64,000 bases of DNA, taken from contig NC_014623.1 of NCBI RefSeq assembly GCF_000165485.1, forward strand, positions 9,070,893-9,134,892. Reading direction: 5' to 3'. Below, piece by piece: positions 43,417 to 51,233 of this stretch (the stretch's first letter is position 1; each line of letters begins with the position of its first letter). The position numbers and the translations under genes are program-made. The notes beneath the pieces are model-generated. The model saw nothing but the letters and a program-made list of their open reading frames with translations. It was not told where the DNA came from and ran no database searches. Source of the DNA: Stigmatella aurantiaca DW4/3-1. GTDB lineage: Bacteria > Myxococcota > Myxococcia > Myxococcales > Myxococcaceae.

Positions 43417-44802
43417 ATGGCCTTCGATGCAGTCCTTGAGCGGTTCGTGAAAAACAGCCCCGTCAGTGTCATGGCACGGTTGGTGCTGCAGCGTGCCGTC
43501 AGCGCCGAGTGGATGGACGCACTGTTCGAGGCGCATCGGCAGAGGCAGTACATGCGGGAGTTGTTGTTCTCCACCGTGGTGGAGTTGATGTCCGTGGTGG
43601 CCATGGGGCTGCGTCCCTCACTGCATGCAGCGGCCAAGGCCAGTGAGGTGGGAGCCTCGGTGGCTGCGCTCTACGAGAAGGTCAATCGCATGGAGCCTGG
43701 CTTGGTGCGCGCTCTGGTGCGTGGCAGCGCGCAGCGACTGGAGCCTGTGGTCCAGCCGCTGCGGACAGGTGAGAAGCTCTGGGCAGAGGGCTATCGCGTC
43801 CGAATCATGGACGGCAATCACCTGCCAGCCAGCCAGAAGAGGCTCAAGCCGCTGCGTGAGTTTCGAGGCGCCGCGCTGCCCGGGCACTCGCTGGTGGTGT
43901 ACGCACCGGAGCAAGGCTTGGTCGTGGACAGGGGGCCGTGTGAGGACGCGCACGCCCAGGAAAGGACGCTGGTAACCGCGGTGCTGGAGCACGCCCAGCA
44001 GGGCGACCTGTGGATAGCCGACAGGAACTTCTCTACCACTCGGATCGTTTTTGGCCTGGAGGACAGGCGCGCTGCCTTCATCATCCGAGAGCACGGACGC
44101 ACGCCCAGCCCTACGGAGGTGGGGAAGCGAAAGAAGGTGGGCCGTGTGGAAACGGGCGTCGTCTTTGAGCAGACGGTTCAGGTGGAGGACGACAGTGGGC
44201 GTAGGCTCACGCTGCGTCGCGTCGAACTGCAGTTGGATGAGCCTACCGAGGAGGGAGAGCCCCTCATTCGGCTGCTCACCAACGCACCAGAAGAAAAACT
44301 CTCCGCCGAGCAGGTGGCGCGTCTGTACCGCAAGCGCTGGAGCATCGAAGGCATGTTTCAGAGCTTGGAGTCTGCCCTGCACAGCGAGGTGCGAACGCTG
44401 GGCCATCCACGAGCGGCGCTGCTCGCATTCGGGACTGCCGTGGTGGCTTACAACATTCTGGCGGTCATCCAGGCGGCAGTCGAAGCGGCGCCCCCCGAGG
44501 CCAAGGCCGAAGGCATTGAGCTCTCCCCCTTCTTCGTTTCCACCGAAGTGCAAGCCGCCTATGGCGGGATGATGATTGCCGTGGGGGACGACGTTTGGGC
44601 CGCTTGCGACGAGCAGTCCCCGCTCCAACTCAGCCAAACCCTCGTCCGCATCGCTCAGCACGCTCAGCCCAAGCGCCTGCGCAAGCACCCGCAGGGGCCC
44701 AAGAAGAAAACGAAGAAAGGCTACGTCTCAGGACGCGCTGCACGCAAGCACGTCTCCACGGCTCGCGTCCTCGCCTCCGGACGCATTGATTCAACATCTT
44801 GA
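43417..44802 (+). CDS. IS4-family transposase, 461 aa
   Basis: Full-length DDE transposase. The first Asp is in RIMDGNHLPAS, the second in LWIADRNFSTTRI, and the Glu in the YREK-type motif LYRKRWSIEGMFQ. The C-terminus is basic (PKRLRKHPQGPKKKTKK). No stop or frameshift, so it may still be active. The start ATG at 43417 is preceded by GGAGAGGTGAG. It lies wholly between the element's inverted repeats, and its last codons overlap the right one. Confidence 0.92.
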   Translation: MAFDAVLERFVKNSPVSVMARLVLQRAVSAEWMDALFEAHRQRQYMRELLFSTVVELMSVVAMGLRPSLHAAAKASEVGASVAALYEKVNRMEPGLVRALVRGSAQRLEPVVQPLRTGEKLWAEGYRVRIMDGNHLPASQKRLKPLREFRGAALPGHSLVVYAPEQGLVVDRGPCEDAHAQERTLVTAVLEHAQQGDLWIADRNFSTTRIVFGLEDRRAAFIIREHGRTPSPTEVGKRKKVGRVETGVVFEQTVQVEDDSGRRLTLRRVELQLDEPTEEGEPLIRLLTNAPEEKLSAEQVARLYRKRWSIEGMFQSLESALHSEVRTLGHPRAALLAFGTAVVAYNILAVIQAAVEAAPPEAKAEGIELSPFFVSTEVQAAYGGMMIAVGDDVWAACDEQSPLQLSQTLVRIAQHAQPKRLRKHPQGPKKKTKKGYVSGRAARKHVSTARVLASGRIDSTS

Positions 44803-44810
44803 AAGGGGTG
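44794..44810 (-). repeat. IS4-family right inverted repeat
   Basis: ACATCTTGAAAGGGGTG on the plus strand; its complement CACCCCTTTCAAGATGT matches the left repeat at 16 of 17 positions. Confidence 0.85.
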
Positions 44811-44884
44811 GCCTTGAGGGCCTCCACCGCCGATTCGGGAAGGTCGACGGTTCGCTCCCGTCCGCCTTTGGGCAAGTCCGTCAC
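44811..44884 (-). pseudogene. Fragment of a tyrosine recombinase (integrase)
   Basis: Minus-strand codons read TDLPKGGRERTVDLPESA then VEALKA, which is the beta-hairpin before the catalytic core of phage-type tyrosine recombinases (KGGRxRTVPLP..AVEAL). The frame runs straight into the IS4 element and the catalytic Arg/His/Tyr part is gone. Upstream, 44885-45170 contains a ~20-base imperfect tandem repeat (two copies of GGGCCGAGYTGGAGCTGTCC) but no gene. Confidence 0.5.
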
Positions 44885-45170
44885 GCCGCGCCAGCGGACA
44901 GCTCCAACTCGGCCCGGTAGCGCGCGCCTTGGACAGCTCCAGCTCGGCCCCGGTGGTGCGCCCCAGGACGGTAGCCATCGTCGCGGGCTCCCAACTCGGG
45001 CGCGGTGGAGCGCAACGACGTAGGCCCGTGGCGAGCGACCCAGCAGGCAGGACCGTTGCAGCGGCGCGGCGCTACCTGGGGAGGGAGCAGCGAGGCGGCG
45101 AGCGTCCAGGAAAGTTCGTGTAGGGGGTATACCGCGCCCCTGAAGTCGAAGTGACAGAAGGGAGCGGGCA

Positions 45171-45560
45171 GTGGAGGCAGAGGCGAGGCACCTTCGGCTG
45201 ACGCTCCGTCAGCGGCAGGCCCTCCAGCACGTGGCGAAGTACGGACCAGGGCGCGAGCAGATGCGTGCCCTGGATTGGCCGCACCCTGGGGCTGGCATCG
45301 ACCAAGCGCCGCCCCCGGACCACCTGTTGGGCCCGCTCGCCGTGCACCTCGAGGTCATCGGCGCCTGCAACCTCACCTGCACGCACTGCTTTGCCGGGGA
45401 GCTGCCGCGCAACCACCACCCGCTGAGGTTCGCGCACGTGGAGGGGCTCTTCGTGGAGAGGCTCTTCGCGCAGCTCGCCGGTCTCGTCAGCTTCCGGCTC
45501 GGGCTCACGGGGGGCGAGTCCCTGCACTTCCGGAACCACAGATTCCCTGGTCACTTCTGA
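45171..45560 (+). pseudogene. Truncated radical SAM gene, N-terminal part
   Basis: 129 codons from GTG 45171. The sequence HLEVIGACNLTCTHCFAGEL carries the radical SAM CxxxCxxC iron-sulphur motif, and SFRLGLTGGESLHF has the GGE that binds SAM. The pre-domain (LRLTLRQRQALQHVAKYG) resembles the front of SPASM-type maturases such as those of RiPP pathways. Translation ends abruptly after ~130 residues, where ~300 are expected, at the 3' end of a convergent lipoprotein gene, so most of the barrel and any SPASM domain are lost. Confidence 0.7.
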
Positions 45561-46126
45561 CAGATGTAATAACTCATTTCGTCGCAGTAGTCGCCGCGGC
45601 ACTGCATCCCTCTCGCGTAGTAGGCCGAGGGGAAATAGATCGAGCCGTAGTTCTCGGAGTACCACCCCGTCCAAGTGCAGTTCTTGGGTGTGAAGTTGCT
45701 GATGGCGGTGCACTGGATGGAGACGTTGTCACAGAAGCGTCCGATGCACTTGAATCCCGTGAGCCAATGACCCGCTTTGCAGTAGGTGGCATCGGAGTTC
45801 TCGTCCGAGAAATCGGAGGACCAATACGAGGCGCCGAGAACGGCGAACAAGGTGGCCTCGCAAAAGAACCGGACATTGTCGCAGTGCTCCCCGGTGCATT
45901 GAGCGCCATTGACCAGGCCTGTTTGATCACAGATGATCGGCGTGTAACTGGGCTCCTCCGAGGTATAAGAGGTCCAACCCGACATGGTGGCCTGCTCCGT
46001 GGTCGCGAGGCCCGTGGCCTCCTCGCCCCCCGTCTCGTCACCCACGCTGCCCGGACCACAACCTTCGAGCACGAAGAGACTTCCCACCACGATGACTGCC
46101 TTCAGATGACTCGAATGGATGGACAT
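45551..46126 (-). CDS. Cys-rich repeat lipoprotein A, 191 aa
   Basis: Signal peptide and lipobox VLEGC (residues 19-23). The mature domain carries three copies of a short motif of the form CxGxxCDxxxxxC: QCTGEHCDNVRFFC, KCIGRFCDNVSIQC and QCRGDYCDEMSYYIC. Each of the last two is preceded by an aromatic run (GHWLTGF and SAYYARGM). The downstream neighbour on the same strand is the truncated radical SAM gene's far end; the upstream one is its paralogue, 44 bases away. Likely extracellular and disulphide-bonded; the function is unknown. Confidence 0.78.
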   Translation of the reverse strand: MSIHSSHLKAVIVVGSLFVLEGCGPGSVGDETGGEEATGLATTEQATMSGWTSYTSEEPSYTPIICDQTGLVNGAQCTGEHCDNVRFFCEATLFAVLGASYWSSDFSDENSDATYCKAGHWLTGFKCIGRFCDNVSIQCTAISNFTPKNCTWTGWYSENYGSIYFPSAYYARGMQCRGDYCDEMSYYICQK

Positions 46127-46170
46127 GGTCAATCCCGCCTTGGCTCGAATGGCTGTTGAATCGCTGGCCA

Positions 46171-46722
46171 TCACATCTGGCACAGCTTAAAGCTCACACG
46201 GTCGCAGTAAGACCCGGCGCAATTCACATAGGTGGGGTAGTAGCCAGCGGGAAAGTAAAGGGGGCCGTCCTCGTCGGAGAACACTCCAGACGAATAGCAG
46301 TTCTTTGGACTGATATTGATCATGGCGGTACATTGGACGGCGAGAGTGGTGCAATAGGAGTCGTTGCAGCTGAGTCCCGTGATCCAGTAACCGGCCCGGC
46401 AGCCAGCGTAGACGTAGGAGGTGGTCCAGTACGAATCGCCACGAACACCGGTCGTGGGCTGACAGTACAGACGCATGTTGTCGCAGTAGTCCCCCGAACA
46501 CTGAGCGGCACTGACCAGGCTGCTCCCATCACAGTTCACCGGCGGGCGCTCATCCGAGGTGTAGGCGGTCCACCCGGTGGAGATGGCCTGTTCCGTGGTC
46601 GCGAGGCTCGCGGCCTCGTCAACGCCCGTCTCGTGCCCTCCGGCGTCCACCCCACAGCCTCCGAGCACCCAGACGCTTCCCACCACCAGGATAGCCGCCA
46701 GATAGCTTGATTTGGTCGACAT
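46171..46722 (-). CDS. Cys-rich repeat lipoprotein B, 183 aa (tandem paralogue)
   Basis: Close in layout to lipoprotein A: lipobox VLGGC, the shared linker LATTEQAISTGWTAYTSDE, and three motif copies QCSGDYCDNMRLYC, SCNDSYCTTLAVQC (the Asp-Asn is lost here) and NCAGSYCDRVSFKLC. ATG 46722 is preceded by GAGGAGTGATTGGCC. The two genes form a tandem duplication and probably one operon, B first. Confidence 0.78.
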   Translation of the reverse strand: MSTKSSYLAAILVVGSVWVLGGCGVDAGGHETGVDEAASLATTEQAISTGWTAYTSDERPPVNCDGSSLVSAAQCSGDYCDNMRLYCQPTTGVRGDSYWTTSYVYAGCRAGYWITGLSCNDSYCTTLAVQCTAMINISPKNCYSSGVFSDEDGPLYFPAGYYPTYVNCAGSYCDRVSFKLCQM

Positions 46723-47068
46723 GGCCAATCACTCCTCAAGATGAGCTGCACGTGTGGATGGCTCGTGCCGGGTGAAAGCCGTGGGTGTGCATCCACTGTC
46801 CCGGTAGGCAACGGGGAACAGCCTCCTCCCGCATCCATCGACCGACGCCAGAGGCCCTGCCTGCCGCACGAGCGGCAGGAGATTGATCGCACCATCAAGG
46901 ATTACTGTCAATACCGTATATGTGAGATTAAACACATAGGGCGAAAAGAAGGCCTGTGGAGGGTGAGGGCGGGTGCAGAGGGGCCGCGGAGGACCGCGGA
47001 CAGGTGCCGCCGAACTGTGCGCCAGGCCGGTGCACAGGCCGTGCAGCCCTCTTTGGGCACACGCCTGC
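46723..47068. other. Intergenic region beside IS remnants
   Basis: About 345 bases. An A+T-rich patch (46886-46945) is the likely promoter zone of lipoprotein B. The part from 46960 is G+C-rich and probably debris from an insertion sequence. No gene seen. Confidence 0.4.
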
Positions 47069-47324
47069 GCAGGCTGCGCTCCCCTCAGGGGCCAGACAGG
47101 GGGTTTGGGCATGGAGGCCACTGCGGCCTGGCGCTCCACACCCTGCCCTCTGCGCAGGACCCTGCACCGGGGCGAGCGGAGCAGGCCACGGGGGTAGCTC
47201 CAGGTGCTCCCAAATGGCGCGCACCCCGTCGGGGGCCGTCAGGTACGCCAGCACCCGGCGCCAGCCGCCACACCGTCCTCAGGCGAACACGTCCTGCGCG
47301 AACGTCCTACGCAGCAGCCAGGCC
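47069..47324 (-). mobile_element. IS91-family transposase 3' remnant (dispersed repeat, copy 2)
   Basis: About 256 bases matching 37667-37918 throughout. The minus strand gives WLLRRTFAQDVFA, a frame change, then RVLAYLTAPDGVRAIWEHLE and LAPVQGPAQ, which is the C-terminus of IS91-type transposases; this copy keeps more of the ancestral residues than copy 1. The left end again starts at a CCCCTCAGGGG hairpin. Confidence 0.72.
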
Positions 47325-47438
47325 CCATCCCGTCGCGGCGTCCGCTCCTTCTTTGCGTAAGTCTCCGCTCCGACCCAGGGTGTCGTAGGGCGAAGAGCGT
47401 GGCAGGAAGGGAGGGTGAGAGACGGAGAGTCGACGAGC

Positions 47439-47768
47439 CTATCGCTGCTGAGCTTGTTGCTGGGCCCACGCCTCGGGGAGGAGCTCCGCGATGCGAGAGG
47501 CGGGGAAGCGGGTGTCACCGAGTTTGGGCAACACATCGCGAAAGTAAGCCCAGGGGTCCATTTCCAGCCGATAACAGCTGAGGAGCAGGGAATAGACAGC
47601 CGCCGCGCGGTGGCCTGCCGCGTCGCTGCCCAGGAAGAGCCTGTTCTTCCTGCCGAGGACAATCCGCTTGATGAGTCGCTCGGCCTCTCCCTTGTCCAGA
47701 GGCACGCGTCCGTCCTCGAGGAAGCGGCCCAAGGGGACATTGCGTGAGGAAGGGTATTTCGGGAACGG
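47439..47768 (-). mobile_element. IS66-family transposase 3' remnant
   Basis: The minus strand encodes ~105 residues matching the C-terminus of IS66 TnpC: LGRFLEDGRVPLDKGEAERL (the catalytic Glu region), IVLGRKNRLFLGSDAAG, HRAAAVYSLLLSCYRLEMDP, WAYFRDVLPKL. The N-terminal three quarters are absent. It sits between the IS91 remnant and the HELGH gene. Confidence 0.88.
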
Positions 47769-47929
47769 CTTCTGGATCGATAAGAACGACGAGTCCCCGG
47801 AGTAACAAGACTTCGAGCCCGTGAACGACTTCAGGAGAAAACTTTGACACATGACCTCATAGAAGCGCCCACTGACGAACTCAATTTCCAGAAGGTTGAT
47901 TACCCAGAGCTAAACGCGGGCGGCTAGCG

Positions 47930-48628
47930 ATGGATTTTCTTGCGCTCCATGAGTTGGGCCATGTTGCCAAGGGTCATGTCTCATACTATCAGCTCGAATT
48001 CGGAGCCTGCCTATGGGAGACGCGAGCCTCGGTCGAGGCAACGGAAGAACGGCGACTGAACTCCATTCCTGCCATCCAACGGCAGGCACTTGAACTCGAT
48101 GCGGATGACACCGCTCTCTACATCCTGTCCACACTCATGCCTCTTGTGAGAGAAAAGCTGCCGCGCTACCAGCGCGGATCAGAACTTGCCGTCCTGACAA
48201 GTCTTACCTTCGTTGCCAGGCTGCTTTTCGCCTTGTTCGCCGAGATGGATACCGTTCCGTCCTCGGAAGATCCGGCAAGCCACGACCTTGTCATTTACCA
48301 TGAGAATGCAACGCATCCTCACCCGAGTATTCGATACCTGTTCCTGGAGCACCGCCTCATTGATCTGGCGACTTCACAACTCGAGCGCCGCACTTCCAGA
48401 GAGGCGGTGAAGAAATCCGAAGCTGCTTTTCTCCTTGCTATCTCGGAGAAGGCACTGCCGCCACATGTCATAGCTCCTATCGCTTTCAATTCGGGAGCTA
48501 TTCCTGCCAACATCATCAATGGCATGCTTGACGAGAAATCGCGATTATCGGACGTGATAAGCAAGCGCTTGCGTACCAGGATGACCGCATCCATGGAGGA
48601 GATCCGCAAGTTCCGAGGCGGAAATTAG
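47930..48628 (+). CDS. HELGH metallopeptidase-like protein, 232 aa, possibly N-truncated
   Basis: The first residues read MDFLALHELGHVAKGHVSYY, so a zinc-binding HExxH begins at residue 7; families with this motif normally have 100 or more residues before it. A third ligand may be in ALELDADDTALYIL at about residue 55. The rest is helical. Codon use is less G+C-biased than in neighbours. Another frame just upstream (47850-47926) reads DELNFQKVDYPELNAGG before a stop, which may be the lost front. It could be a Lit- or abortive-infection-type peptidase, but that is only a guess. It lies among IS relics. Confidence 0.6.
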   Translation: MDFLALHELGHVAKGHVSYYQLEFGACLWETRASVEATEERRLNSIPAIQRQALELDADDTALYILSTLMPLVREKLPRYQRGSELAVLTSLTFVARLLFALFAEMDTVPSSEDPASHDLVIYHENATHPHPSIRYLFLEHRLIDLATSQLERRTSREAVKKSEAAFLLAISEKALPPHVIAPIAFNSGAIPANIINGMLDEKSRLSDVISKRLRTRMTASMEEIRKFRGGN

Positions 48629-48639
48629 AACGATAGGAG

Positions 48640-48889
48640 AAATGGAGGCCCATTGGCGGGGTGCGGCCCAAGGCCCAGCGGGGAAGGAGTGCTGGTGCGT
48701 CCTCGGGCCTTGCGCGGGCAGTGCCCCTCTTTTCTCCAGCAGGCGCAGCACCCGGTGGCGTTCCCCCCTCAGCAGCCGCTCCACCTCTGATTGCGCGGGC
48801 GGGGGCAACGGCTCGAAGCGCACTCCGCCCGCCCCTGTCACGAACACCCCGTCCGGCTTCCACCTCGCCAGGGCACGCGCTCCTGTCAT
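48640..48889 (-). mobile_element. IS91-family transposase internal fragment
   Basis: The minus strand reads KPDGVFVTGAGGVRFEPLPP and then ERHRVLRLLEKRGALPA, the middle part of an IS91-type transposase. It is ~1.3 kb from the C-terminal remnant at 47069-47324, in the same orientation, and separated from it by the IS66 remnant and the HELGH gene, so a single IS91 copy may have been split by later insertions. From 48890 to 49298 I see no gene apart from a tRNA-end-like motif. Confidence 0.65.
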
Positions 48890-49116
48890 CCTCTCACGGG
48901 CCTCTCGTGAACCCTGGGAGACCGGAAACTCAGACAGCTTGCGTCCAAGCAGATTGCCCCTGTTGGCCGCATGTGCCCCCAGTGTGACCCTCCAGCGCGG
49001 AATCAGGCGGAACCGGACGGGACGAGACGGGATGGGGCGGGAGAACGATCAGACGTGAGATCAAAGTGTTAGCCGGTAACAGCGCGACCTGCTTGGGTTT
49101 TTGCTTCCGCCTCGTT

Positions 49117-49141
49117 ACGGGTTCGATACCCGCCGCCTCCA
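49117..49141 (+). other. tRNA 3'-end-like sequence
   Basis: ACGGGTTCGATACCCGC can fold as a T-arm (GGG/CCC plus C-G) with the TTCGATA loop, followed by CGCCTCCA, a plausible acceptor strand and discriminator. No matching 5' acceptor (GGAGGCG), D-arm or anticodon arm is present, so it is not a tRNA gene. It could be an integration scar of an element that uses a tRNA 3' end, which would fit the integrase fragment nearby, or chance. Confidence 0.3.
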
Positions 49142-49298
49142 TGCTGAGAAGCCCAGAGCAATATCTGACCGGTCAGCGATCGATCACTGCGAGCGCCTCC
49201 TCACGGGCGTTGGCGCGGAACTTCTTGACTATGGACTCCACCCTGGAAAGCCTTGGAGGCCAAACGTGGAAGAGCCAGAAATCAGCAAAGGAGATGAA

Positions 49299-49724
49299 AT
49301 GAAACGCATGCTCACAGGGGCCGCGATCACCGCGACGATGGTGTTCAGCCTCCCCAGTCAAGCCGAGGAGCAGAGTCAGGATCCGATGCAGACCCTGAAT
49401 CTGTTCTCCGCCGTCGCAGGGTGCTACGTGGACACGCCCGCTTGGGATGTGGCCACTCCAGGCCAATGCGAGGCGATCTCGAACGCTTCCCAGACGACGG
49501 CCGTCTTCTCCGTGCTGGGGATCGACCAGTCGTCCGGCCGCTACGCGATCCAGTACTTGGACAACACCTGCGCAAGCATCTTCTACACCGTCAACGAGGG
49601 CTTGGTCTGCACGCGCACGATCCGGGCCTACCAGTTTGTCTCGCAGCGCGTGCAAATCACCGACACCGTGACCGGCCAATCGTACATCCAAAGCGCGACG
49701 GCCCATTACGAGAAGAACCTCTAA
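49299..49724 (+). CDS. Small secreted protein, 141 aa
   Basis: Sec signal peptide (MKRMLTGAAITATMVFSLPS, cleavage likely after SQA). The mature protein is ~118 residues, beta-rich, with four Cys (GCYVDTPAW, GQCEAISN, DNTCASIFY, LVCTRTIR). AAAGGAGATGAA precedes the ATG, a very good ribosome binding site. No family recognised; periplasmic or extracellular. It borders the end of the mobile-DNA zone. Confidence 0.72.
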   Translation: MKRMLTGAAITATMVFSLPSQAEEQSQDPMQTLNLFSAVAGCYVDTPAWDVATPGQCEAISNASQTTAVFSVLGIDQSSGRYAIQYLDNTCASIFYTVNEGLVCTRTIRAYQFVSQRVQITDTVTGQSYIQSATAHYEKNL

Positions 49725-49760
49725 GCTGGCGCTCTTCTCCTGCCTTGCCGCGGCGCAGCC

Positions 49761-49958
49761 TCAGACCTCGACGGGACGCTCCCGGATGGGGTCCGGCACG
49801 AGGGGGGGATTCCGCTCCAGCGCCTCCTGGCGTTCCCACTCGGCCCGCATCGCCATGTCCTTGGCCGTCTCCCGCGACGCGGCACCAAAGAGAATGGTGA
49901 TCAGCATGATGGCGAAGAGAATAAGAGCGCTGAAAACAACCATGCCCATGATCATCAT
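49761..49958 (-). CDS. Small membrane protein, 65 aa
   Basis: One N-terminal membrane helix (MGMVVFSALILFAIMLITIL) then a charged tail with a helix (SRETAKDMAMRAEWERQEAL) and a Pro-rich end. Two ATGs (49958, 49955) are possible. Probably cytoplasmic-side tail. Function unknown; downstream of no clear operon partner. Confidence 0.6.
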   Translation of the reverse strand: MMIMGMVVFSALILFAIMLITILFGAASRETAKDMAMRAEWERQEALERNPPLVPDPIRERPVEV

Positions 49959-50091
49959 GCCGTGACCCCGCGTCGAGAAAGGGGATCTCCATTGATCCCG
50001 TTCCCTTTCAACATGGTCATCCTTGGGCCTGGCGGCGTCTCCCCGCCTGACAATCCCTTGCCTGCTCAGGCAGCAGGCAGCCCTTCAAGGC

Positions 50092-51228
50092 TCAGGACGC
50101 CGGGCCCCCCTTGGGCGCGGCCCGGGGCAGGGACATCCAGAAACGGGTGCCCTCCGTGGCGGTGGACGTCACGCGCAAGGTGCCCCCATGGGCCCGCACG
50201 ATTTCGTGGGTGATGTAGAGCCCCAGCCCCAACCCCGTGCGCGCCTTGTTGTGGGCCCCCTCCGCCCCCCGCACGAACGGATCGAACACGTGCGGGAGCC
50301 GCTCCTCGGGAATGGGCGTCCCTTGGTTGTGAACCTCCACCCGGATGCCCTCCCCCTCGTCCCGCACCACCACCGCCACGGGGGTGTCCTCGGGGGAGTA
50401 CTGCACCGCGTTGCCCACCAGGTTGGAGGCCGCCTGGGCGATGCTGTCCGCGTCCCACTCCCCCCACCCATTGCCCGACAGGCTCAGCTCGAAGTTGCGC
50501 TGCGCGTGCGCTACTTCCAGCTCTTCCACCACCTGCCGCAGCACATCGTGCAGGTTCACCCGCGCCCGCATCACCGGGTAGCCGCCCCCCAGCCGCGCAC
50601 GGGTGAAGTCCAGCACGTCGTTGATCATCCGCGCCATGCGGTCCGCGGAGATGGAGATGCGGTTGACCGCCTTGCGCTGCGGCTCGGCCAGCCCCCCGTA
50701 GCGCAAGAGCAGCCCCGCATTGCCGGAGATGGCTTGCAGCGGGTTGCGCAGGTCATGTCCGAGGATGGCCAGGAACTGCTCGCGGAAGACCGCCGTCTGC
50801 CGCTGGGCCTCCTCCCGCTTGAGCCCCTCCTCCACCCGCTTGCGCTCGATGGCATAGCGCAGCGCCCGCACCAGCAGCGGCCCCGTCACCTGCCCTTTCA
50901 CCAGATAGTCCTGCGCCCCCTGGTGGACCGCCTGCACCGCCAGCCGCTCGTCGTCCGTGCCGGTGAGCACCACCAGCGGCACCGAGGGGCCCGCCTGGAG
51001 CAGCCGCGAGATGTTGCCCAGCCCATGTCCGTCCGGCAGGGACAGGTCCAGCAGCACCACATCCGGCGCCGACTCGGTGACGCACTTTTCCGCCTGAATC
51101 ATCCGCTCCACGTGCTGCACCCGGAAGCGCTCGGCGGCCACCTCCTTGAGCTCTTCCTGGATGAGGCGCGCGTCGCCGGCGTTGTCCTCCACCAGCAGCA
51201 GCCTCAGCGGACGTTCTTCGGCGGTCAT
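50092..51228 (-). CDS. Receiver-histidine kinase hybrid, 378 aa
   Basis: An N-terminal receiver domain (LLLVEDNAGDARLI, phospho-acceptor Asp in VVLLDLSLPDG, Lys in DYLVKGQV) is fused to a HisKA (FLAILGHDLRNPLQAISG) and HATPase (NLVGNAVQYSP, DEGEGIRV, TGLGLGLYITHEIV). No membrane segment. ATG 51228 was chosen over a longer reading because it is five bases after the stop of the Rcp-type regulator gene. Such receiver-kinase proteins relay phosphate from an upstream kinase; the two upstream genes provide the likely partners. Confidence 0.92.
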   Translation of the reverse strand: MTAEERPLRLLLVEDNAGDARLIQEELKEVAAERFRVQHVERMIQAEKCVTESAPDVVLLDLSLPDGHGLGNISRLLQAGPSVPLVVLTGTDDERLAVQAVHQGAQDYLVKGQVTGPLLVRALRYAIERKRVEEGLKREEAQRQTAVFREQFLAILGHDLRNPLQAISGNAGLLLRYGGLAEPQRKAVNRISISADRMARMINDVLDFTRARLGGGYPVMRARVNLHDVLRQVVEELEVAHAQRNFELSLSGNGWGEWDADSIAQAASNLVGNAVQYSPEDTPVAVVVRDEGEGIRVEVHNQGTPIPEERLPHVFDPFVRGAEGAHNKARTGLGLGLYITHEIVRAHGGTLRVTSTATEGTRFWMSLPRAAPKGGPAS

Positions 51229-51233
51229 GGCGG

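Larger units (their letters stand above)
43297..44810 (+). mobile_element. Intact IS4-family insertion sequence, 1514 bp
   Basis: Bounded by near-perfect 17-bp inverted repeats and carrying one complete DDE transposase. It starts three bases after the stop of the giant kinase gene. Flanking 10-mers GTCTTAAGAG (left) and GCCTTGAGGG (right) agree at 7 of 10 positions, which could be an eroded target duplication. On the right it interrupts a tyrosine-recombinase fragment. Confidence 0.85.

Noticed and set aside
48642-49058. 138-codon plus-strand frame.
   Set aside because: Antisense to the IS91 fragment, with composition of a shadow frame.
49050-49141. A complete tRNA gene.
   Set aside because: Only a T-arm and acceptor-like 3' end can be drawn; no D-arm, anticodon arm or matching 5' acceptor strand.
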